Shown: positions 1 to 7,097 of the stretch, piece after piece | How positions within the stretch are numbered: position 1 is the stretch's first letter | Layout: each line of letters starts with the position of its first letter | Assembly (NCBI RefSeq): GCF_029945925.1 | Contig: NZ_JAQSDN010000035.1 | Span: 62,001 to 126,000 of the forward strand | DNA: 64,000 nt | Direction of reading: 5' to 3' | Source: Polaromonas sp. | GTDB taxonomy: Bacteria; Pseudomonadota; Gammaproteobacteria; Burkholderiales; Burkholderiaceae_C | Position numbers and translations under genes: made by a program | The notes under the pieces: model-generated | What the model saw: the letters and a program-made list of their open reading frames with translations, nothing else | Database searches by the model: none | Told to the model about the DNA's origin: nothing

Positions 1-689
1 TCGGCGCACTCGACGGCGATCCAAGTGTTGCCACGAGACCTGCTTTACCGCCATTGCCTGGAGCCGTGGATACCGAACTGGTCAAAGCTGCCGTTGCGTT
101 TCTTCGTCGAACCAGCTTGCCTATCGGGCCGCGCAAGAAATGGCCAGATGGAGGGATGCCCCAATACGGCGTCAGAGGATTCATCGCAGCCGCCCATCAG
201 GCTGAACCTGGCAAAGCGCTCTGCGTCTGGGGCGATGCCGGATGGGGTGGCTTGGTTCGACAGGGCAAATACCACGACGGCCAATTTTCCGATGACCTCG
301 TTGCTGCGTGCGTGAAGATGATCCAGGAGTGGAATCCGCAACCGAGCCCGACCTGGGTGACCTGCGTTCCTTCGCTTCGGCATCCCGAATTGGTACCGAA
401 TTTCGCGCAACGCTTGGCTGCTGCGCTGGGTCTGCCGTTTCATATGGTCATCGCAAAAACAGACGCAAGGCCCGAACAGAAAACGATGGCAAACAGTACA
501 CAACAGGCGCGCAACATTGATGGTTCGCTCGCCCTCAACGGCCAGCCCATTCCTCCCGGGCCAGTCCTCCTGGTGGATGACATGGTCGATTCGCGGTGGA
601 CGCTGACAGTGTCAGCGTGGCTCCTCCGCAAGAGCGGCAGTGGCGCGGTTTGGCCGATGGCCCTCTCACAAACGGGGCACGACGAATGA
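1..689 (+). CDS. RecQ-family helicase, C-terminal part with phosphoribosyltransferase domain (5' truncated by window)
   Basis: The reading frame is open from the left edge (first full codon at base 3), so only the last 228 residues are visible. They contain a phosphoribosyltransferase (ComFC-like) fold with a PRPP-binding loop, [15 protein letters not shown], at bases 564-608, and an upstream GxxRQGKYHD stretch. From memory, this tail occurs at the C-terminus of some bacterial RecQ-like helicases; the helicase domain itself lies outside the window, so the RecQ assignment is inference. An internal TTG at 54 is an unlikely start. The stop overlaps the DprA-like gene (ATGA at 686-689), indicating translational coupling. 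It may act in DNA processing linked to defence or repair. Confidence 0.6.
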   Translation, partial: GALDGDPSVATRPALPPLPGAVDTELVKAAVAFLRRTSLPIGPRKKWPDGGMPQYGVRGFIAAAHQAEPGKALCVWGDAGWGGLVRQGKYHDGQFSDDLVAACVKMIQEWNPQPSPTWVTCVPSLRHPELVPNFAQRLAAALGLPFHMVIAKTDARPEQKTMANSTQQARNIDGSLALNGQPIPPGPVLLVDDMVDSRWTLTVSAWLLRKSGSGAVWPMALSQTGHDE

Positions 690-2095
690 CGCCAGTCCTC
701 TCACCCAACACCCAGGCGATCCTGCTGCTGACTGCGCCGCTCATTGCCGGACGAGGCACTGTTTCATCCGATCTGCTCTCGCCTGGTGAATACAAACGTC
801 TCGCGCGTCATTTGCGGGAGATTCAACGTCAGCCAGCCGATCTTGTCTCGCCGGACGCGGCTGAGATCCTGCGTGCCTGCCAACCGGTGATTGACGAGAA
901 CCGGCTGCAGAAATTGTTGGGGCGTGGCTTCCTCCTCAGCCAAGTCATCGAGCGCTGGCAAGCACGGGCCATCTGGGTGGTTAGCCGCGCGGATGCCGAG
1001 TACCCCCGTCGCTTGAAGGCACGCCTGAGAGAAGACGCCCCGGCGGTCATCTACGGCTGCGGCGACATGGGCTTACTGGAGTCAGGTGGTCTCGCCGTCG
1101 TCGGATCTCGTCACGTAGACGATTCGTTGATCGACTACACAATGGCCGTGGGCCGATTGGCGGCTCGGGCTGGAAGGACGCTCGTGTCCGGTGGCGCCAA
1201 GGGCATCGACCAGGCCGCCATGCGTGGAGCACTCGAAGCTGGCGGCAAGGTCAGTGGCGTTTTGGCGGACAGTCTGGAAAAGACCGCCATGAACCGCGAG
1301 CACCGCAACCTGCTGCTCGATGGTCAACTGGTGCTGATTTCGCCCTACGACCCGAGCGCCGGGTTCAATGTCGGCCACGCCATGCAGCGGAACAAGCTGA
1401 TTTATGCATTGGCAGACACCTCACTGGTGGTGAGTTCCGACCTAAACAAAGGCGGTACTTGGACCGGTGCTGTCGAGCAGCTCGACAAACTCAAGTTTGT
1501 CCCAGTCTTCATTCGATCGACGGGTGAGGCTTCCGCTGGGCTGGATGGTTTGCGCATGAAGGGAGCACTTCCCTGGCCGAACCCGCAAGACGTGGATTCT
1601 TTCGAAGTAGTGTTTAACGTAGCGATGACAACTCCGACTGCCTCACCACAGGTTGGTTTTACGCTGTTTTCGAACGAAGAGCCATCGGCGGCTGATGCCA
1701 AGCCAAAGGTGCCCGTGCCGCGGGAAGCCGCGCCAGGGCTTCAGGCCGGGAGTGAGCCATCGGTGACGATTGACGTTATTCCCGATGCGCAGACACCTGC
1801 TGCGGCATCGGAGGAACTGCCGCCAGTCACACCGGAGGCCGTAGCGCCGATAGATGATGCCAAGGAATCTCCGCAGCTGGGATCGACCCCTTCCGAAGTG
1901 CTCTTCGCTGCCGTGCGCGCTGCGATTCAGCAGCTTTTGAGTGCGCCGATGAAGGACGTCGAAGTGGCGGCCGCGCTGGACGTTTCCAACGCGCAGGCCA
2001 AGACATGGTTGCAGCGTCTGGTCGATGAAGGCGTATTGGAAAAGCAGAAGAAGCCTGCGGGCTACATCGTCAAGCAAAAGCGGCTGTTCGAGTAA
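686..2095 (+). CDS. DprA/Smf-like DNA-processing protein
   Basis: This 469-residue protein has a DprA-type Rossmann (SLOG) domain: AVVGSR near residue 136, [11 protein letters not shown] near 169, and [10 protein letters not shown] near 233 where typical DprA has an RNR motif, then GGTWTGA near 256. A Pro/Ala/Glu-rich linker (about 330-405) leads to a C-terminal winged helix (about 407-469), as in many DprA proteins. Housekeeping DprA loads RecA on incoming single-stranded DNA. This copy is divergent and sits between a RecQ-like helicase and type I restriction genes, so a defence-associated paralogue is more likely than the competence gene. The start at 686 overlaps the upstream stop. Confidence 0.75.
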   Translation: MTPVLSPNTQAILLLTAPLIAGRGTVSSDLLSPGEYKRLARHLREIQRQPADLVSPDAAEILRACQPVIDENRLQKLLGRGFLLSQVIERWQARAIWVVSRADAEYPRRLKARLREDAPAVIYGCGDMGLLESGGLAVVGSRHVDDSLIDYTMAVGRLAARAGRTLVSGGAKGIDQAAMRGALEAGGKVSGVLADSLEKTAMNREHRNLLLDGQLVLISPYDPSAGFNVGHAMQRNKLIYALADTSLVVSSDLNKGGTWTGAVEQLDKLKFVPVFIRSTGEASAGLDGLRMKGALPWPNPQDVDSFEVVFNVAMTTPTASPQVGFTLFSNEEPSAADAKPKVPVPREAAPGLQAGSEPSVTIDVIPDAQTPAAASEELPPVTPEAVAPIDDAKESPQLGSTPSEVLFAAVRAAIQQLLSAPMKDVEVAAALDVSNAQAKTWLQRLVDEGVLEKQKKPAGYIVKQKRLFE

Positions 2096-2098
2096 CCG

Positions 2099-2164
2099 AT
2101 GAAGACCAAACAAGAACACAAGCCGCAGTGCGACGGCATCGAGATAGAAGGGCCATGCGTTTGA
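2099..2164 (+). CDS. possible 21-residue leader peptide
   Basis: An ATG three bases after the dprA-like stop opens a 21-codon frame whose TGA lies just inside the start of the following methyltransferase gene (ATG at 2155). The overlap geometry would suit translational coupling. The predicted peptide is hydrophilic, with two cysteines, and resembles nothing I recognise. It has no clear Shine-Dalgarno sequence. It may simply be a chance frame in a 59-base spacer. Confidence 0.2.
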   Translation: MKTKQEHKPQCDGIEIEGPCV

Positions 2165-3672
2165 GCGACCAACTGATCACCCTCAGCCAGCTTGAGTCCC
2201 ACCTCTGGGAATCCGCCAACATCCTGCGGGGCCCGGTGGATGCCGCTGACTTCAAGACATACATCTTTCCGCTTCTGTTCTTCAAGCGCATTTGCGATGT
2301 CTGGGACGAGGAATACCAGGAAATCGTTGACGACACGGGGGACGAACAACTGGCATGGTTCCCGGAGTCGCACCGTTTCCAAATCCCCGAAGACTGTCAC
2401 TGGAACGACGTCCGCACCAAGGCGATCAACGTGGGCGCAGCGCTACAGCGCGCCATGCGCGAGATTGAAAAGGCCAACCCAGACACCCTGTATGGCGTGT
2501 TTGGCGACGCTCAGTGGTCGAACAAGGAGCGGTTGTCGGACGCCTTGCTCAAGGACCTGGTCGAGCACTTCGCCATGCTCCCATTTGGCAACCAGAACGT
2601 CAATTCAGACTTGCTCGGCGACGCCTACGAATATTTGATCAAGAAGTTCGCCGACGCCACCAACAAGAAGGCCGGCGAGTTCTATACCCCGCGCAGCGTC
2701 GTACGGCTGATGATCGACATGCTCGACCCCAAGGAAGCCGAGACCATCTACGACCCGGCCTGTGGCACCGGCGGCATGTTGCTGGCCGCTGTACAGCACG
2801 TGAAAGAACAGCATGGCGACGTCAAGCGGCTGTGGGGCAAGCTGTACGGTCAGGAAAAGAACCTCACCACCTCATCCATTGCAAGGATGAACCTGTTTCT
2901 GCACGGGATCGAGGACTTCCAGGTTGTCCGTGGCGACACGCTGCGCAACCCGGCCTTCTTCGAGGGCGATCGGTTGGCCAGCTTCGACTGTGTCATCGCC
3001 AATCCGCCGTTCTCGCTGGAGAAGTGGGGTGAGGACCTGTGGCTGAACGATCCCTATGGTCGCAACTTTGCCGGACTTCCTCCATCGTCGAGCGGTGACT
3101 TCGCCTGGGTACAGCACATGGTCAAGTCGATGGCTGAGGTGACCGGCCGGATGGCTGTGGTGTTGCCCCAAGGCGCTTTGTTTCGCAAGGGCATGGAGGG
3201 CACCATCCGCCGGAGACTGTTGGAGATGGACCTGGTCGAGGCAGTGATCGGGCTCGCGCCGAATCTGTTCTATGGCACTGGGCTTGCCGCGTGCATCCTG
3301 GTCTTGCGCAAACGCAAGCCAGTCAAGCATAAGAGGAAGGTGCTGATTGCCGATGCCTCACGCCTGTTCCGCAGGGGCCGTGCTCAAAACTATTTGGAAC
3401 CCGAGCACGCCGCCGTCATTCTCGGCTGGTATCGCGGTTTTGCCGACGTGCAGGACGGAGCCCGGGTGGTCAGTCTCGACGAGATCAAAGCAGAGGACTG
3501 GACGCTTAGCATTTCGCGCTACGTTCTGCCGCCACTGCAAGAAGGTATTTCGCCGCTGCCTGAAGCGGTTGCCGCCTTCAAAGAGGCGTTGACACGTTGT
3601 CGCGAAGCTGAGGAGCGCCTGTCTGCGGTGATGGACAGCGGCGGTTGGTTCAAAGAGAAGGTGGCCGTATGA
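2155..3672 (+). CDS. hsdM: type I restriction-modification DNA methyltransferase subunit M (copy 1)
   Basis: This 505-residue adenine-N6 methyltransferase subunit has the HsdM N-terminal helical domain, the AdoMet-binding motif I DPACGTGGM near residue 200 and catalytic motif IV NPPF near 282, so it looks active. It would methylate host DNA with a specificity subunit. The ATG at 2155 follows AGAAGG (2146-2151) and fits the HsdM N-terminus better than the upstream in-frame ATG at 2128. It ends in an ATGA overlap with the next gene. A second, clearly related hsdM lies 680 bases downstream, which is unusual for one operon, and no separate hsdS belongs to this copy. Confidence 0.9.
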   Translation: MRLSDQLITLSQLESHLWESANILRGPVDAADFKTYIFPLLFFKRICDVWDEEYQEIVDDTGDEQLAWFPESHRFQIPEDCHWNDVRTKAINVGAALQRAMREIEKANPDTLYGVFGDAQWSNKERLSDALLKDLVEHFAMLPFGNQNVNSDLLGDAYEYLIKKFADATNKKAGEFYTPRSVVRLMIDMLDPKEAETIYDPACGTGGMLLAAVQHVKEQHGDVKRLWGKLYGQEKNLTTSSIARMNLFLHGIEDFQVVRGDTLRNPAFFEGDRLASFDCVIANPPFSLEKWGEDLWLNDPYGRNFAGLPPSSSGDFAWVQHMVKSMAEVTGRMAVVLPQGALFRKGMEGTIRRRLLEMDLVEAVIGLAPNLFYGTGLAACILVLRKRKPVKHKRKVLIADASRLFRRGRAQNYLEPEHAAVILGWYRGFADVQDGARVVSLDEIKAEDWTLSISRYVLPPLQEGISPLPEAVAAFKEALTRCREAEERLSAVMDSGGWFKEKVAV

Positions 3673-4349
3673 AAGCCCTGGAATTGATCGAAGCCCTGGG
3701 CAAAAAGCTGGGAACGAATTCTCAATTAGAGCTTGCCGCTGTGCTGGGTGTGACTGTGGGTACGCTGATTAACTGGAAGAACCGAGACGAGGACCTTAGT
3801 CCCTCGCAAGTTGCTTCAGCGCTGGCCAAGTCGCAGTCTGCGGCAGTGCAAAAAGCTCAATTGGAAACGATCCAGCCCATTGTTGAGTTCTACCGCATCG
3901 AAAAGTGCCTGACGAAGCGCGAGTCGCGCTGGCAGGTTTTCGACAGCAGCAAGGACTCCATCCTCTACGCGCAGGGCCTCAAGGCTGCGCTGGACGACAG
4001 CTATGGGATTTATATCTTCTACGACTCTCGCGGCCATGCACTTTATGTTGGTAAGGCTCGCGAGCAAACGATCTGGAAGGAGATGAATCTGGCCTTCAAC
4101 CGCAAGCGTGATGTACAGACCATCGCTTTGGTTCACCACCCTGAGCGTAACCAGGAGTTCAAGCCGGGCTACGAAAAGTTACGCCAGCCCAAGGACACGC
4201 AGTTGGAGTTGTTTGATCTCGCTTGCTATTTCAGCGCGTACGACGTGGACGAGGGGATGATTGATGACTTGGAAGCATTGATGGTACGAGGCTTTGCCAA
4301 CAACCTGTTGAACGTGCGCATGGAAACCTTTGCCCATATGAAAGCCTGA
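3669..4349 (+). CDS. HTH-GIY-YIG nuclease-domain protein
   Basis: This 226-residue protein begins with a helix-turn-helix segment (about residues 1-55, including LAAVLGVTVGTLINWKNR) resembling CI-repressor or XRE DNA-binding domains. A GIY-YIG domain follows: GIYIFY near residue 112, YVGKA near 127, and a candidate metal-binding glutamate in DLEALMVRGFANNLLN near the end. GIY-YIG enzymes cleave phosphodiester bonds with one metal ion. The start at 3669 overlaps the hsdM stop and two bases separate its end from the second hsdM, so it is embedded in the operon. It could be an accessory nuclease, a control protein, or both; the function is not known to me. Confidence 0.75.
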   Translation: MKALELIEALGKKLGTNSQLELAAVLGVTVGTLINWKNRDEDLSPSQVASALAKSQSAAVQKAQLETIQPIVEFYRIEKCLTKRESRWQVFDSSKDSILYAQGLKAALDDSYGIYIFYDSRGHALYVGKAREQTIWKEMNLAFNRKRDVQTIALVHHPERNQEFKPGYEKLRQPKDTQLELFDLACYFSAYDVDEGMIDDLEALMVRGFANNLLNVRMETFAHMKA

Positions 4350-4351
4350 GC

Positions 4352-5872
4352 ATGCCGCAACATCGTATCACCCAGCAAGAACTCGAAAGCTACCTGTGGG
4401 GTGCCGCAGTGCTGCTGCGCGGTCTTATAGACGCGGGTGACTACAAGCAATTCATATTCCCGCTGCTGTTCTACAAGCGCGTGTCGGATGTGTGGGAAGA
4501 GGAATATCAGGCGGCGCTAGCCAGCTCCAATAGCGATCTCTCTTATGCCCAATTCGCCGAAAACCATCGCTTCCAAATCCCCGAAGGCGCGCACTGGAAT
4601 AACGTGCGCCAAGCCCCCAAAAACGTCGGTGCTGCCATCCAGAAGGCCATGCGCGCCATCGAGACCGCCAACCCGGATCTCCTCGACGGCATCTTCGGCG
4701 ATGCCTCTTGGACCAACCGTGAGCGCCTGCCTGACGAAACGCTGAAAAATTTGATCGAGCACTTTTCGACCCAGACGCTGTCGGTTGCCAACGTCCCCGA
4801 GGACGAGCTGGGCAATGCCTACGAATACCTGATCAAGAAGTTCGCAGACGATTCCGGCCATACGGCCGCGGAGTTCTACACCAACCGCACCGTTGTGCAC
4901 CTGATGACGCAATTTCTGGCGCCGCAGGCGGGCGAGTCGATCTACGACCCCACGTGCGGCACCGGCGGTATGTTGATCTCGGCGCTGGACGAAGTGAAGC
5001 GCTCGGGCGGCGAATACCGCACGCTCAAGCTCTACGGGCAGGAGCGCAACCTCATCACATCAAGCATCGCCCGGATGAACCTGTTCCTGCACGGCGTGGA
5101 GGACTTCGAAGTCATCCGTGGTGACACTCTGGCAGAGCCCAAGCACATCGAGGGCGACCGCCTGCGCCAGTTCGATGTGATCCTGGCAAACCCGCCGTAC
5201 TCCATCAAACAGTGGAACCGCGAAGCTTGGAGCAGTGACAAGTGGGGCCGCAACTCTCTCGGCACGCCGCCGCAAGGCCGCGCCGATTACGCCTTCCAGC
5301 AGCACATCCTGACCAGCCTCGCGGGCAAGGGGCGTAGCGCCGTGCTCTGGCCGCACGGCGTGCTGTTTCGCAACGAAGAACAGGCCATGCGCGCCAAGAT
5401 GGTCGAGCAGGACTGGGTCGAGGCGGTCATCGGCTTGGGTCCCAACCTGTTCTACAACTCTCCGATGGAGTCGTGCATCGTCATCTGCAACCGCAAGAAA
5501 GCCGCCGCTCGCAAGGGCAAGGTGATCTTCATCGACGCGGTGAATGAGGTCACCCGGGAACGGGCGCAGAGCTTTCTGAAGCCCGAGCACCAGCAGCGCA
5601 TCCTGAGCGCTTACAAGACCTTTGCGGATGTGCCCGGCTTCGCCAAGGCCGCCACCCTGGCCGAAATCGGCGCCAATGGGGGCAACCTGTCGATCCCCTT
5701 GTACGTAAAGCGCATCGCTGCCGCCATCGCAACCGACAGCAATGGCGACGCCGTAACGCCGCGCTCGGCCTGGGACCAATGGCAAACCGATGGCCGCGCC
5801 TTCTGGCAACAGATGGACGCGCTGGTGGAAACGCTGGATGGACTGATCACGAAGGACATCGAGCGTGTCTGA
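4352..5872 (+). CDS. hsdM: type I restriction-modification DNA methyltransferase subunit M (copy 2)
   Basis: This 506-residue HsdM is a paralogue of the 2155-3672 product and aligns along nearly its whole length; I judge them roughly half identical by eye. Motif I is DPTCGTGGM near residue 199 and motif IV is NPPY near 280, the usual form for N6-adenine methyltransferases. Its stop overlaps the GTG start of hsdS by 8 bases, so this copy is the more likely partner of HsdS. Whether the two M subunits form a mixed M1-M2-S enzyme or one is spare cannot be told from sequence. Confidence 0.92.
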   Translation: MPQHRITQQELESYLWGAAVLLRGLIDAGDYKQFIFPLLFYKRVSDVWEEEYQAALASSNSDLSYAQFAENHRFQIPEGAHWNNVRQAPKNVGAAIQKAMRAIETANPDLLDGIFGDASWTNRERLPDETLKNLIEHFSTQTLSVANVPEDELGNAYEYLIKKFADDSGHTAAEFYTNRTVVHLMTQFLAPQAGESIYDPTCGTGGMLISALDEVKRSGGEYRTLKLYGQERNLITSSIARMNLFLHGVEDFEVIRGDTLAEPKHIEGDRLRQFDVILANPPYSIKQWNREAWSSDKWGRNSLGTPPQGRADYAFQQHILTSLAGKGRSAVLWPHGVLFRNEEQAMRAKMVEQDWVEAVIGLGPNLFYNSPMESCIVICNRKKAAARKGKVIFIDAVNEVTRERAQSFLKPEHQQRILSAYKTFADVPGFAKAATLAEIGANGGNLSIPLYVKRIAAAIATDSNGDAVTPRSAWDQWQTDGRAFWQQMDALVETLDGLITKDIERV

Positions 5873-7097
5873 CAAGAACAATAAGACCCTAAAGCCTGGC
5901 TGGCGTCGGGTGAAATTCGGCGACGTGGTTCGCCTCTCGAAAGCCCGCAGCCAAAATCCGCTGGCCGATGGCATTGAACGCTACGTCGGTCTGGAGCACC
6001 TCGAACCAGGTGACTTGCGCATCCGCAGTTGGGGCAATGTCGCGGACGGCGTGACTTTCACCAGCGTGTTTCAGCCCGGACAGGTGCTGTTCGGAAAGCG
6101 CCGCGCTTATCAGCGCAAGGTGGCCGTGGCGGATTTCTCCGGTGTGTGTTCCGGTGACATCTATGTGTTGGAGACCAAGGATGCGCAGGTCTTGCTGCCG
6201 GAGTTGCTGCCCTTCATTTGCCAGACCGACGCCTTCTTCGATTACGCGGTGGGGACGTCGGCAGGCTCCTTGAGCCCCCGCACGAACTGGACGAGTTTGG
6301 CGGACTTCGAGTTTGCGCTGCCATGCATTGAAGATCAGGTCAGTTTGGTTGAGGTGCTGTCAGCATCGCTGAGCGCGGTGCACGCCGCAGAAATGATCCG
6401 CATTCGAATCGGCGAGCTAAGAAAAAGTCTGATTGCGGACCATCTGGGAAACGGATCTGATGATTCTGGCGTGGATACGCCTTGGGGAAACCTTCCGTTG
6501 AATTGGAAATACATCCCTGTTGGGAATATGACGATTTCTAGCGCCTATGGCCCCCGATTCCCTTCCACGCTTTATGCGGATAAGGGAAATGCAAGAACCA
6601 TCAGAACAACAGACTTCTGCGGGGTTGATGGAATCAACCTCACAACTGCACCAGCTGCGACGCTCGACCAAGGCATGGTCGAAGAGCATGCGTTGTGTGA
6701 AGGCGACTTCCTGCTTTCTCGTTCGGGCGAGTACGCCGGCAAAACACGCGTTTTCTTGCCGGCGGTTGAAGACCGGTTCATTGCTGCCGCGTTCTTGATC
6801 CGATACCGGCTATCTCAGACAGAGCTACGCCCGAAATACCTGCACTACATCTGTTCTTCGCCGATCGGGCAGTCGGTGCTGTCCTCCCTTGTGCAAGGCA
6901 GCGCTCAACCAAACATTGCCGGCTCGGCCTTCTCGGCACTCAAGATACCGGTGCCCCCGATCGAGGAGCAAGATCACGTCATTTCCGTTATCGATGACCT
7001 GTCGAACGCAGACCGAGTTGCAACAGAAAGGCTCGCAAAGTCTCGTGCATTGATGGGCGCCATGCTGGCAGCGATGCAGGAGGTGCAACATGTTTAA
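5865..7097 (+). CDS. hsdS: type I restriction-modification specificity subunit S
   Basis: This 410-residue protein has two target recognition domains: TRD1 about residues 10-185, ending in the characteristic GSLSPRTNWTSLADFEFALP, and TRD2 about 200-390, ending near the FSALKIPVPP and IEEQ segment. A conserved helical spacer separates them. HsdS sets the bipartite DNA target of the complex. The start is GTG at 5865 inside the end of hsdM; the stop overlaps hsdR by 8 bases. DNA for TRD2 (about 6420-6800) is visibly richer in A and T than the flanks, which suggests domain exchange. Confidence 0.92.
   Translation: MSDKNNKTLKPGWRRVKFGDVVRLSKARSQNPLADGIERYVGLEHLEPGDLRIRSWGNVADGVTFTSVFQPGQVLFGKRRAYQRKVAVADFSGVCSGDIYVLETKDAQVLLPELLPFICQTDAFFDYAVGTSAGSLSPRTNWTSLADFEFALPCIEDQVSLVEVLSASLSAVHAAEMIRIRIGELRKSLIADHLGNGSDDSGVDTPWGNLPLNWKYIPVGNMTISSAYGPRFPSTLYADKGNARTIRTTDFCGVDGINLTTAPAATLDQGMVEEHALCEGDFLLSRSGEYAGKTRVFLPAVEDRFIAAAFLIRYRLSQTELRPKYLHYICSSPIGQSVLSSLVQGSAQPNIAGSAFSALKIPVPPIEEQDHVISVIDDLSNADRVATERLAKSRALMGAMLAAMQEVQHV

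Noticed and set aside
54..689. TTG at 54 as the start of a separate phosphoribosyltransferase gene
   Set aside because: The frame is open upstream to the window edge and there is no Shine-Dalgarno; a longer protein entering from the left is more likely.
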